From: JAICIG01 sp035532215
GTDB lineage: Bacteria; Planctomycetota; Planctomycetia; Pirellulales; JAICIG01
Assembly (NCBI GenBank): GCA_035532215.1
Contig: DATKRK010000168.1
Span: forward strand, 1-41,461
Direction of reading: 5' to 3'
Length of the DNA: 41,461 nucleotides
In this document: positions 1-7,835 of the stretch, one piece after another
Layout of the letters: each line of letters starts with the position of its first letter
How positions within the stretch are numbered: position 1 is the stretch's first letter
Program-made: the position numbers and the translations under genes
The notes under the pieces: generated by a model
The model's database searches: none
Told to the model about the DNA's origin: nothing
Seen by the model: only the letters and a program-made list of their open reading frames with translations

Positions 1-304
1 GGCCGCAACGCGGCCCGCGAGACGCCGATCGTGGGGAGGGTCGTGTGTGCCCCGCGAATTCCCAGGCGTAAACGCCTGGGCTAGATAAAAGTTTTCCGGG
101 TTGAGTCATTGAACGAAAGCTGCCCCGTCGTGGCCGAACAAAAACAGGACAAACGATCTCTTTACAGAACCACGATTTTGCGCAGTCCAGGCTGCGCCCC
201 ACCCTACCCCCGATCGCATCGCGCGTCCGCCTTCACGCGGCTTTCCGGACTGCGCGAAACGCATTATGATGGGTGCCGTGACTCCTGACAAACGCGAAAC
301 ACGC
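1..304. other. Gene-free leader region upstream of ispH
   Basis: No convincing gene was found in this stretch. It contains one 20-bp palindrome (61-80) flanked by an EcoRI-like GAATTC context, and an AT-richer segment around 120-175 that could hold the ispH promoter. No clear -35/-10 pair was found. Short antisense frames here have no recognisable protein content. Confidence 0.5.
61..80. repeat. Palindromic intergenic repeat, CCCAGGC family, copy 1
   Basis: The 20-bp sequence CCCAGGCGTAAACGCCTGGG is a near-perfect hairpin with an 8-bp stem. Related copies lie at 4317-4336 and 4398-4417, and the flanks (AATTCCCAGG...CCTGGGCTA) are shared with the copy at 4398. It has no poly-T tail, so it is not a classical terminator. 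Confidence 0.8.
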
Positions 305-1258
305 ATGAAGATCATCCTGGCCAGCCCGCGAGGCTTCTGCGCGGGCGTCAATATGGCGATCGAAAGCCTGGAGTTGTCCATCCGGCTGTACGGCACGCCG
401 ATCTACGTCTACCACGAGATCGTGCACAATAAATACGTCGTCGACACGTTTCGCGCCAAGGGAGTCGTGTTCATCGACGAACTGAACGAGGCGCCCGAGG
501 GCTCGCACCTGTTGTACTCGGCCCACGGCGTTTCGCCGGAAGTGCGTCGCATCGCGCGCGAGCGCCGCTTGCACACGATCGACGCCACCTGCCCGCTGGT
601 GACGAAGGTGCACTTGGAGGCGGTGCGCTACGCGAAGGAAGGCTATACGATCGTGCTGATCGGTCACGAAGGGCACGACGAGGTGATCGGCACGATGGGC
701 GAGGCGCCGCAGGCGATCGTGCTGGTGGAAAGCCCCGAGGACGTCGATCGCCTGGAGCTGCCGACATCGACAAAGCTGGCGTATCTGACGCAAACGACGC
801 TTTCGGTGGACGACGCCAATCGGATCATCACTCGCCTGCGCGAACGTTTTCCGCAGATCGTCAATCCGCCCAAAGAAGACATTTGTTATGCGACCCAGAA
901 CCGCCAGGAGGCGGTCAAAGTGCTGTCGCAAGAGGCCGATCTGGTGTTGGTGCTGGGCAGCCAGAACAGCTCGAACAGCCAGCGGCTGGCCGAGCTTTCG
1001 CAAGAGAACGGCGTGCCGGCCTACCTGATCGACGGCGCCGCCGATATCGACCTCGACTGGTTCAAGGGCGACGAAACGGTGCTGGTCACGGCCGGCGCCA
1101 GCGCCCCGGAGTTGGTGGTCGAGGATTGCCTCGAATTCTTGCGCAAGCAGTTCGGCGCCACGGTCGAAGCCCGCATGGTTCGCGAGGAAGAAGTCTATTT
1201 TCCCCTGCCGCGCGAGCTGCGCTCGCTAGCGGGCGCAGCGGCGGCCGAGCGGGCGTAG
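305..1258 (+). CDS. ispH: 4-hydroxy-3-methylbut-2-enyl diphosphate reductase (IspH/LytB)
   Basis: IspH is a cytoplasmic [4Fe-4S] enzyme that catalyses the last step of the non-mevalonate (MEP) isoprenoid pathway, reducing HMBPP to IPP and DMAPP. The 317-residue product starts MKIILASPRGFCAGV, the family's usual N-terminus, so this ATG is preferred over the in-frame ATGs at 266 and 269. The three cluster-ligating cysteines are visible at C12 (GFCAGV), C96 (DATCPLV) and C194 (CYATQNRQ). The family motifs HGVSPEVR, GHEGHDEV and TQTTLS are also present. Length is normal for bacterial IspH, with a short C-terminal extension rich in Ala and Arg. It appears to be a stand-alone housekeeping gene; the downstream neighbour is unrelated and is separated by a 454-bp gap. 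Identification is very secure. Confidence 0.97.
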   Translation: MKIILASPRGFCAGVNMAIESLELSIRLYGTPIYVYHEIVHNKYVVDTFRAKGVVFIDELNEAPEGSHLLYSAHGVSPEVRRIARERRLHTIDATCPLVTKVHLEAVRYAKEGYTIVLIGHEGHDEVIGTMGEAPQAIVLVESPEDVDRLELPTSTKLAYLTQTTLSVDDANRIITRLRERFPQIVNPPKEDICYATQNRQEAVKVLSQEADLVLVLGSQNSSNSQRLAELSQENGVPAYLIDGAADIDLDWFKGDETVLVTAGASAPELVVEDCLEFLRKQFGATVEARMVREEEVYFPLPRELRSLAGAAAAERA

Positions 1259-1295
1259 CCACGCGGTTCTCGGCTACCGAATTGCTATCACGCTA

Positions 1296-1369
1296 GGGTG
1301 GCTGGCGGCAGAGCGAAGCGATGCCCCAGCGATCCTGGGGCATCGCCAAGGCTCAGCCGCCAGCCACCC
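1296..1369. repeat. Fold-back repeat containing the 34-bp GGGTGGCTGG element, copy 1
   Basis: The left arm at 1296-1329 (GGGTGGCTGG...GCCCCAG) is nearly complementary to the right arm at 1334-1369, giving a long hairpin with a four-base loop. The 34-bp left arm recurs exactly at 4077-4110 and 34638-34671, where no long complementary arm follows. Its position directly after ispH suggests possible transcript-end or mRNA-stabilising use, but there is no T-run. Confidence 0.8.
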
Positions 1370-1450
1370 GTCTTGTTCACGCCAGCGGCGGAATGCGGCG
1401 GAGCTTGTCGGGATTGCGGATGCTCCAATCAAACTTGTTCCGCAAAACTA

Positions 1451-1480
1451 TTGCGGACGATTGGCGCCGGACCTTATAAT
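1451..1480 (+). promoter_or_regulatory. Candidate sigma70-like promoter for the PPC-domain gene
   Basis: TTGCGG at 1451-1456 is separated by 18 bp from a perfect TATAAT at 1475-1480, in an otherwise GC-rich region. The start codon lies about 230 bp downstream, so the leader would be long. This is a sequence match only; planctomycete promoters are poorly characterised. Confidence 0.4.
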
Positions 1481-1712
1481 CGCAATCCATCAAGAAAGTT
1501 CGATGAATGGTCGGCGCCGCGTTGAGCGCAGCAACGGGGGGGGCCGGTCAAACGGGATTTAATTTATTTGACAACGACTCCTTCGGCGGTTTAAGGTCAA
1601 GACAATCCGCCTGCCGGACCGTCGTCGCCGCCTGCCGAAACGACGTTCCGCAAGAACCTTCCAAAAAATCCGGCCCCCGCCTTCACGCCGACAAAAAGAG
1701 GACCAAGCTGCC

Positions 1713-4010
1713 ATGAAGCGATTCATCGCGGCCACATGGGCGATTGCCGCTCTGCTAGCAACCGCCGAAGTTTTCGCCCAGCCCCCGGCCTTGAATTACA
1801 CGCTTCCCGCTGCCGTAGGGCCGGGCCAGGCGACCGACATCACTTTGTTTGGCGGCAACTTGGCCGAAGCCTCGGCCGTGTGGACCGATATCCCCGGCGC
1901 CCAGGCCGTGCTCACGCCAGGCATCGAGGGCAACGGCACGAAGGCCGACAACGTTTCGTTCCGCTTCACGTTGCCCGCCGAGACGCCCCTCGGCGTTTAC
2001 GGTCTGCGTGCCGTGACTTCGAAGGGCGTTTCCAGCGCCCGGCTGTTGATGGTCGATGACCTGCCGAGCGTGAACGACAACGGCGCCAACAAGCAAGTTC
2101 CCGCGGCCCAGGCGCTCGTGCTTCCGGTGGCGGTCGACGGGGCCTGCGAGCCGGAGAGTTTCGACTATTACAAGCTGACCGTGGCCGCCGGCCAGCGGAT
2201 CAGCGTGGAAGTGATGGCCCGGCGATTAGGCTCGGCGCTCGATTCGGTGGTTCGGCTGCTCGATGGCGGCGGACGAGAGCTGGCCTACAGCGACGACGAA
2301 CCGGGCATCGGCTCGGATAGCCGCTTTGCATTTCAGTTTGCCGCGGCGGGCGACTACTTCTTGGAGATTCGCGATATCCGCTATCAGGGCGGGGCGAATC
2401 ATCGCTATCGCCTGCGGATCGGCGACTTTCCGTTGGTCAGCGCCGCGTTTCCGTTGGCGGCGCCCAAGGGCGCCACGGTGAAGTTAGTCGTTGCGGGTCC
2501 GGACGCCCAGCGGGCTCCGGCGATCAGCGTCGCGGCGCCGGCCGCGACGCCGGGCGACCGCTTCAGCGTCTCTGCCAAGTTCCCCAACGGCCAAGGTTCG
2601 GCGCCGCTGATGGTGATGGTCTCTGCGGCCGCGGAACAAGTCGAGATCGAGCCGAACGACGCCCCCGAGGCGGCCACGGCGGTCGCGCTGCCCTACTCGG
2701 TCAACGGCCGCTTCGACCTCGCCAAAGACCGCGATTTCTACGAATTTCAGGCCAAGAAAGGGCAACGGTTCGTGTTCTCCGGCCGCGCGCGGAGCGTTGG
2801 TTCGCCCAGCGATCTGTTCATGCGGCTGTATAACGCCGCTGGCGGCGTGCTGGCCGAAGCGGACGACGCCGGTCCGGAAGAAGGCGCGATCAATTACACG
2901 TTCCCCGAAGACGGCGTCTATCGGCTGATGGTCGAGGACTTGCTGCACCGCGGCGGTCCGGAATTCGTCTATCGGGTCGAAATCGCCGCGTATCAGCCGG
3001 GCTTTTCGCTGGCCATCGACGCCGACAAGCTCGACGCGCCGCGCGGCGGCGTGTTCGTGGCGAAAGTCACCAGCGCCCGCCGCGATTACAACGGGCCGAT
3101 TACCTTGTCGATCGCCGGCGCCGGAGATGGCTTCGCACTGGCCAACAACGTGATTCCCGAAGGCAAGAATGAAACCACGATGAGCGTGACCGTGCCTTCC
3201 TCGCTGGAGCCCGGCAAGCCCTATACGATTTCGATCGTCGGGCAGGCGAAGATCGGCGAGACCGATTTCCGTTCGACCGCCAGCACGCAGGTTGCCTTGC
3301 GAAAACTTTTCAATGGGTTGGCCTACCCGCCCGAGTCGCTCGACGGTTCGCTGGCCTTGGGCGTGGGGCCGGTGTTCGCCGATTTCTTCCAGTTGGCCGT
3401 CGAGCCGGCGCCGGCGCTGTATCCGCAGGTAGCGGGCGCGTCGTCGGTGACCGTCAAAACGACCAAGTCGAACGGCTTCGACGATCAGATCACGCTGGCC
3501 GTCGATGGCCTGCCCGCCGGTGTGACGGCCACGGTCGCTCCGATTCCCAAGGGGCAGGCCCAGGTCGCCATCGCCCTGGCTGGCCCCGGTTCGCTGGCCG
3601 AAGGGGACTATACGTTCCGCATCGTCGGTTCGGCCACGTTTCAGAACCAACCTAAGCAGGTCGTGCTTGGCAATGCGGTGCTACGGGTGGTCAAGCCGCT
3701 GGAAGTGACCGCGGCGCCGGCCGGCCCGGTCAATCGCGGCGCAGCGGCGAAGCTGAAGCTGTCGGTCGCGCGGGCGCCCGGCATCGGCGGGCCGGTCACG
3801 ATTCGCCTGAAGAACCTGCCGGTGGGCGTGACGGCGCCGGCCGAGATCACGATTCCCGACGGACAGAACGAAGTGCAGGTCGACCTGACGGCCGCGGTCG
3901 ACGCCCGCTTGGGCGAAGCCGCCATTACGGCGGTAGCGGCCGCCAAAGTGAAAGAGAAGACGGTGACCATCGAGAGCGTCCCCGCGACGCTGCAAGTGGC
4001 CACGCCGTAG
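1713..4010 (+). CDS. Secreted PPC-domain (pre-peptidase C-terminal) Ig-like protein
   Basis: The 765-residue product begins with a clear signal peptide (charged MKRF, hydrophobic core to about residue 20, cleavage near VFAQPP), so it is exported. Two PPC-like beta-sandwich modules can be read, at about residues 140-235 and 310-425. Each shows an ExxDYYxxxAxxGQ/DFYEFQAKKGQR-type start and an ending of the form YFLEIRD/YRLMVED followed by HRYRLRI. The C-terminal part (about 430-765) resembles repeated Ig-like beta domains with recurring LPxGVTA and NEVxVxL phrases. No catalytic domain is visible, so it is probably a binding or surface-assembly protein. This kind of gene is common next to DUF1549/DUF1553 and WD40-cytochrome genes in planctomycetes, as here. 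The substrate is unknown. Confidence 0.88.
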   Translation: MKRFIAATWAIAALLATAEVFAQPPALNYTLPAAVGPGQATDITLFGGNLAEASAVWTDIPGAQAVLTPGIEGNGTKADNVSFRFTLPAETPLGVYGLRAVTSKGVSSARLLMVDDLPSVNDNGANKQVPAAQALVLPVAVDGACEPESFDYYKLTVAAGQRISVEVMARRLGSALDSVVRLLDGGGRELAYSDDEPGIGSDSRFAFQFAAAGDYFLEIRDIRYQGGANHRYRLRIGDFPLVSAAFPLAAPKGATVKLVVAGPDAQRAPAISVAAPAATPGDRFSVSAKFPNGQGSAPLMVMVSAAAEQVEIEPNDAPEAATAVALPYSVNGRFDLAKDRDFYEFQAKKGQRFVFSGRARSVGSPSDLFMRLYNAAGGVLAEADDAGPEEGAINYTFPEDGVYRLMVEDLLHRGGPEFVYRVEIAAYQPGFSLAIDADKLDAPRGGVFVAKVTSARRDYNGPITLSIAGAGDGFALANNVIPEGKNETTMSVTVPSSLEPGKPYTISIVGQAKIGETDFRSTASTQVALRKLFNGLAYPPESLDGSLALGVGPVFADFFQLAVEPAPALYPQVAGASSVTVKTTKSNGFDDQITLAVDGLPAGVTATVAPIPKGQAQVAIALAGPGSLAEGDYTFRIVGSATFQNQPKQVVLGNAVLRVVKPLEVTAAPAGPVNRGAAAKLKLSVARAPGIGGPVTIRLKNLPVGVTAPAEITIPDGQNEVQVDLTAAVDARLGEAAITAVAAAKVKEKTVTIESVPATLQVATP

Positions 4011-4062
4011 TAGGTCAGGCTTTCCAGCCTGACGATCTAGTAGGTCAGGCTTTCCAGCCTGA
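4008..4062. repeat. Two tandem copies of a TAGTAGGTCAGGC hairpin repeat
   Basis: A unit of about 25 bp starting TAGTAGGTCAGGC occurs at 4008-4033 and again at 4038-4062. Each contains the stem GTCAGGC/GCCTGAC around a TTTCCA loop. The first copy overlaps the stop codon of the PPC-domain gene, so both hairpins would form at its transcript's 3' end. There is no T-run. Confidence 0.8.
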
Positions 4063-4076
4063 ACTACGTCACGGCG

Positions 4077-4110
4077 GGGTGGCTGGCGGCAGAGCGAAGC
4101 GATGCCCCAG
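4077..4110. repeat. 34-bp GGGTGGCTGG element, copy 2
   Basis: This is an exact copy of the 34 bp at 1296-1329. Here the right half is different, with CCTGGCGGCTTCGCC following, so the long hairpin of copy 1 cannot form. Confidence 0.8.
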
Positions 4111-4316
4111 CAACCTGGCGGCTTCGCCTGGACTGCGCAAAATGAGCGATTTTCAAAACGAAGACGAGCTGAGATTTACGTCGAATCGGTTCCGCTCCGC
4201 TGCCGCCCGGGGGCAAGCCGTTGTCATTCTTCACAAGTTAGATGTCAACAAGATGGGTGACAGCAGTACGAACATTACGAAAACGACAGGGCGTGGATGC
4301 GGCGTTTTTTACTTAG

Positions 4317-4336
4317 CCCAGGCATTTATGCCTGGG
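4317..4336. repeat. Palindromic intergenic repeat, CCCAGGC family, copy 2
   Basis: CCCAGGCATTTATGCCTGGG is a perfect 20-bp palindrome. Its flanks are the reverse complement of those of the copy at 4398-4417, so the two copies are in inverted orientation about 60 bp apart. Confidence 0.8.
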
Positions 4337-4397
4337 ATCCGCGAGCCGTTTACCCCCGGCGCCAATCGGGAAAAAACGGACGTGCCTTGAACGAATT

Positions 4398-4417
4398 CCC
4401 AGGCATAAATGCCTGGG
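4398..4417. repeat. Palindromic intergenic repeat, CCCAGGC family, copy 3
   Basis: CCCAGGCATAAATGCCTGGG is a perfect 20-bp palindrome with the same flanks as copy 1 (GAATTC before it, GCTA after it). It lies just upstream of the Uma2-family gene. Confidence 0.8.
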
Positions 4418-4465
4418 CTACGCAAAAGCATTTGCAAAGCGATTTCTTGCTCAGGAAATAAGAAC

Positions 4466-5059
4466 ATGGCCATCGTCAGTTCGCGTCCGCCGGTCGATGC
4501 CGTTCCGCGGCCTTTCACGGCGGCCGACTTGGCCGAAATGCCACGAGAGCTGCCTTCCGGGCCGGTACACTACGAACTCGATAACGGGAGACTCGTCGCC
4601 ATGTCGGCGCCGGGACGCAGGCACGGCTTTGTCGAACACAGAATTGCGAAAGCATTGGGGGATGCCCTCGAAGCAGGAAAGTTGGGCGAGAACTATACGG
4701 GCGAAACGGGCATCGTACTCTGGCGAAACCCCGATCGCGTGGTCGGCGCCGACGTGGTTTTCATCAGCCGGGCCTCGCTGCCCGCGCAAGAATCGCGAGA
4801 AGGCTATTTGGAAACGATGCCCGACCTGGTTGTTGAAGTCGTCAGCAAAAACGACACGGGGCCTTATGTCGGGCGGAAAGTGGACGACTATTTGCGCGCA
4901 GGCGTGCGAGTGGTTTGGGTGGCCGATCCCGACGCGCGAACGCTGGCCGAGCACCGTCGCGATGCGAAACCCCGGCTTTTCGGCCAAGACGAAACGGTCG
5001 AGCTGCCCGAGATGCTTCCAGGCTTGAAGTTGTCCTTGAAAGAAGTTTTTGATTTTTAG
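4466..5059 (+). CDS. Uma2 family protein (putative PD-(D/E)XK nuclease fold)
   Basis: The 197-residue product matches the Uma2/DUF820 family: an N-terminal FTAADLAEMPRE segment, YELDNGRLVAMSAPGRRHG, an internal TGIVLWRNPDRVVGADVVF stretch, and PDLVVEVVSKND followed by KVDDYLRAGVRVVWVADP. The acidic D...E-V pattern in GADV and VVEVVS corresponds to the nuclease-like core of the family. Uma2 proteins are very abundant in cyanobacteria and planctomycetes; their biological role is not settled. The start was chosen at ATG 4466, which has an AGGAAA ribosome site nine bases upstream; an in-frame start at 4409 would add 19 residues read from repeat DNA. Its neighbours are unrelated by function. Confidence 0.85.
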   Translation: MAIVSSRPPVDAVPRPFTAADLAEMPRELPSGPVHYELDNGRLVAMSAPGRRHGFVEHRIAKALGDALEAGKLGENYTGETGIVLWRNPDRVVGADVVFISRASLPAQESREGYLETMPDLVVEVVSKNDTGPYVGRKVDDYLRAGVRVVWVADPDARTLAEHRRDAKPRLFGQDETVELPEMLPGLKLSLKEVFDF

Positions 5060-5111
5060 ATCCGCTACATTAACGACGCGCGAGCAAGCTCAAAAAACTA
5101 AGGGAGGAGCA

Positions 5112-7631
5112 ATGCACCTGTTCAACGACTGGCGACGTGTACGGCGGGATCGTTTGGCGCAGCGCATCGCGGTTTGCGGTTTAGCCTCGATGGTCGCCTG
5201 CGGCGCGTGGTCGCGTCTGCGAGCCGAAGACGTCGCGGCCGACGGGCAGAAGCTCGAACCGATCGTGGTTGGAACGCCCGAGCGGATCGAAGTCTTTCCG
5301 CCCAATTTCAAGCTCGGTTCGAGCCGCGCCGAGATGCACCTTGCGGTGACCGGCTACTACGCCGGCGGCGGCGTACAGGATTTGACCCGGGCCGCCGAAT
5401 TCGTCTCGACGAACGAACAGGTCGTGAAGATTGCTGGCCGTCTCGCCCAGCCGGCCGCCAACGGCCAGGCCGAAATTGCGGTCCGCGTGGCAGGTCAAGA
5501 AGTCAAAGTTCCGGTTGAAGTCGCAGGGCAGGAGACCGTCGAGCGCGTGAGCTTCAACTACGGCACGCTCGCGGCGCTTTCGAAGCAAGGTTGCAATCAA
5601 GGCGCCTGCCACGGCTCGCCCAGCGGCAAGGGCGGCTTCCGCCTTTCGCTGCGGGCCTACGATCCGGCCGTCGATACGCTGACCTTGGTCCGCGAAGCCT
5701 ACAACCGCCGCACGAACGTCTACCAGCCCGACGCCAGCCTGCTGTTGCAAAAGCCGCTGATGGAAGTGGCCCACGGCGGCGGCCGCCGGATTCGCAAGAG
5801 CGACCCGAGCTACGCGATCCTGCACGACTGGATCGCCCAAGGCTGCCAGACCGACCCGGCCGATGCGCCGACGTGCGTCAAGGTCGAGATCTATCCGCGG
5901 CAGCGCATTCTGCACCGTCCGGCCCACACGCAGCAGATGGTGGTGCTGGCGCATTTCTCCGACGGCACGGTGCGCGACGTGACTTCGCTGGCCTCGTTCT
6001 CCAGCTCCGATGAAGCCGTGGCGACCGTCGACGGAACCGGCCTGGTCGTCGGGCAGGACCGCGGCGAGGCGGCCATTCTGGTCCGCTACCTGGAGAAGAT
6101 CGAAACGGCCTACATGATGTTCCTCAAGGAAGTGCCCGGCTTCCAGTGGAACAATCCGCCCGAGCAGAACTACGTCGACAAGTTCGTGTTCGAGAAACTG
6201 CGGCAGTTGCAGCTTTTGCCTTCCGATCCGTGCAGCGACGAGGAGTTCATCCGCCGCGTGCATCTCGACGTGATCGGCGAATTGCCGACCGTGAGCGAAG
6301 TGCATGCGTTCCTGGCCGATCAGGACGCCCAGAAGCGGGCCAAGCTGATCGACGCCCTGCTGGAACGGCCCGAATACGCCGATTTCTGGGCGCTCAAGTG
6401 GAGCGACCTGCTGCGGCTGCGCAACAACAAGGTCACGGCCTCGGGCGTGCCCAAGTTCTATCGTTGGATCGTACACGCCCTGCGCACGAACATGCCTTAC
6501 GACCAGTTCGCCCGCGAACTGCTGACCGCCGGCGGCAGCACGTTCAAGAACCCGCCGGCCAACTTCTTCCGCACGGCGACCGACACGAACGACTGCACCG
6601 AAACGACCTCGCAGTTGTTCCTCGGCATTCGCATTCAGTGCGCCAAGTGCCACAACCATCCGTTCGAGCGCTGGACGCAAGACAACTACTACGGCATCGG
6701 CGCCTTCTTCAATCGCGTGCAGCGCAAGCCCAGCGCCGAGCCGGACGAACTGGTCGTCTGGGTGGCGCGGGCCGGCGAAGTGACCCAGCCGCGGACCGGC
6801 AAGCAGATGAAGCCCTGGCTGCCGCTGACGGGCGACGCCGAGCTGCCGGGCGAGGACGACCGCCGCAAGGCGTTCGCCGATTGGCTGGTGAAGCCCGACA
6901 ATCCGTTCTTCGCCAAGGTCGAAGTGAACCGGCTCTGGGGCCACCTGATGGGCCGCGGCATCGTCGAACCGGTCGACGACTTCCGCGATTCGAACCCGCC
7001 GTCGAGCGCTGCGCTGTTGGACGCGCTGGCCCAGGACTTCGTGGCTCACGGCTTCGACCGCAAGCACATTCTGAGGACGATCCTCAACAGCCGCACTTAT
7101 CAGCACAGCTCGCGGAAGAACGAGTTCAACAAGAGCGACGTGAAGTATTTCTCGCACTCGCGCACGCGGCTGCTCTCGGCCGAGCAATTGCTCGACGCGA
7201 TCTGCCAGGTCACGAGCGTGGCCGAGAAATACGCCGGCTTGCCGGCCGGCACGCGGGCCACGCAGTTGCCCAGCCCCGACGTCGACAATTACTTCCTCAA
7301 GGTCTTCGGCCAGCCGGCCCGCGAAACCGCTTGCCAGTGCGAGCGCTCCAGCGAGTCGAACTTGTCGCAAGCTTTGCAGATGATCAACGGCCCGCTGGTC
7401 CACGGCAAGGTGCGCGACGAGAACAATCGACTGCGCGTGCTGCTCAAGGCCGGCAAGAGCAACCAGGAGATCATCACCGAGTTGTACCTGGCCGCCTTCG
7501 CCCGGGCGCCCAGCGAACCCGAAATGACCGCCGCCGTGAACCACATCACGGCCAGCGGCGATCAGGTCAAAGGGCTGGAAGATGTTTGCTGGGCCTTGCT
7601 GAACGCCAACGAGTTTTTGTTCCAACACTAA
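5112..7631 (+). CDS. DUF1549/DUF1553 (PSCyt2/PSD1) protein with Ig-like domains and haem-type CxxCH motifs
   Basis: The 839-residue exported protein is typical of planctomycetes. An N-terminal hydrophobic stretch (RIAVCGLASMVACG, about residues 18-31) serves as signal or anchor. Ig-like BIG2-type segments follow, with QDLTRAAEFVSTNEQVVKI and later VRDVTSLASFSSSDEAVATV. C161-x4-C166-H167 lies between the two Ig-like parts. The DUF1549 core is recognisable from EEFIRRVHLDVIGELPT and contains C510-x2-C513-H514 (CAKCHNHPFERW). The DUF1553 domain forms the C-terminal third (FAKVEVNRLWGHLMGRG, EFLFQH end). ATG 5112 is chosen for its GGGAGGAGC ribosome site and because the signal sequence follows at once. 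Partners are usually DUF1501 or WD40-cytochrome proteins; here the latter is directly downstream. The exact reaction is unknown. Confidence 0.92.
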   Translation: MHLFNDWRRVRRDRLAQRIAVCGLASMVACGAWSRLRAEDVAADGQKLEPIVVGTPERIEVFPPNFKLGSSRAEMHLAVTGYYAGGGVQDLTRAAEFVSTNEQVVKIAGRLAQPAANGQAEIAVRVAGQEVKVPVEVAGQETVERVSFNYGTLAALSKQGCNQGACHGSPSGKGGFRLSLRAYDPAVDTLTLVREAYNRRTNVYQPDASLLLQKPLMEVAHGGGRRIRKSDPSYAILHDWIAQGCQTDPADAPTCVKVEIYPRQRILHRPAHTQQMVVLAHFSDGTVRDVTSLASFSSSDEAVATVDGTGLVVGQDRGEAAILVRYLEKIETAYMMFLKEVPGFQWNNPPEQNYVDKFVFEKLRQLQLLPSDPCSDEEFIRRVHLDVIGELPTVSEVHAFLADQDAQKRAKLIDALLERPEYADFWALKWSDLLRLRNNKVTASGVPKFYRWIVHALRTNMPYDQFARELLTAGGSTFKNPPANFFRTATDTNDCTETTSQLFLGIRIQCAKCHNHPFERWTQDNYYGIGAFFNRVQRKPSAEPDELVVWVARAGEVTQPRTGKQMKPWLPLTGDAELPGEDDRRKAFADWLVKPDNPFFAKVEVNRLWGHLMGRGIVEPVDDFRDSNPPSSAALLDALAQDFVAHGFDRKHILRTILNSRTYQHSSRKNEFNKSDVKYFSHSRTRLLSAEQLLDAICQVTSVAEKYAGLPAGTRATQLPSPDVDNYFLKVFGQPARETACQCERSSESNLSQALQMINGPLVHGKVRDENNRLRVLLKAGKSNQEIITELYLAAFARAPSEPEMTAAVNHITASGDQVKGLEDVCWALLNANEFLFQH

Positions 7632-7639
7632 ACTTTGGA

Positions 7640-7800
7640 CTTTCGCTTTAATCCGCGGCGGCCCGGCGAGCCGGAGGCGTCAGCCTCCGGCTGGTCGGAC
7701 GTTGCGGCGCCGCACGAAGACCCGGAGGCTGACGCCTCCGGCTTGCCAAATGAAAGCCTCCGGCTCGCCAATTGAAAACCTCCGGCTCGCCGAACGAAAG
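7640..7800. repeat. Cluster of CCGGAGGCGTCAGCCTCCGG palindromes
   Basis: AGCCGGAGG...CCTCCGGCT at 7669-7692 is a perfect palindrome, and CCGGAGGCTGACGCCTCCGG at 7722-7741 is the same family in opposite orientation. Two half-units (CCTCCGGCTCGCC) follow at about 7756-7795, giving a ladder of degenerate copies between two co-oriented genes. The same palindrome recurs at 32815-32834. Confidence 0.8.
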
Positions 7801-7835
7801 CGAGTCCCGCCAACTCCTGCCACGGTAACCACGTC

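Larger units (their letters stand above)
1259..1712. other. Intergenic region with a long hairpin and a candidate promoter
   Basis: There is no convincing gene in this 454-bp gap. It contains a large imperfect inverted repeat (1296-1369, listed separately) just after ispH, and a candidate sigma70-type promoter at 1451-1480 for the downstream secreted protein. A second promoter candidate is TTGACA at 1568-1573 with TTAAGG at 1591-1596 (17-bp spacer). The leader would be 110-230 nt long depending on which promoter is used. Confidence 0.5.
4011..4465. other. Repeat-filled intergenic region before the Uma2 gene
   Basis: The 455-bp gap holds two tandem copies of an AGGCTTTCCAGCCT hairpin (4008-4062), a 34-bp element (4077-4110), and two oppositely oriented CCCAGGC palindromes (4317-4336 and 4398-4417). 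Between them is unassigned sequence with no recognisable coding content. It is one of the densest repeat clusters in the window. Confidence 0.65.

Noticed and set aside
5181..7628. Very long open frame of 815 codons on the minus strand
   Set aside because: It lies opposite the DUF1549/DUF1553 gene, is rich in Arg/Ala/Gly/Leu with no domain, and is explained by high GC at third codon positions of the real gene.
7640..7800. A CRISPR array
   Set aside because: The units are palindromic, vary in orientation and spacing, and lack uniform spacers; no Cas genes are near.
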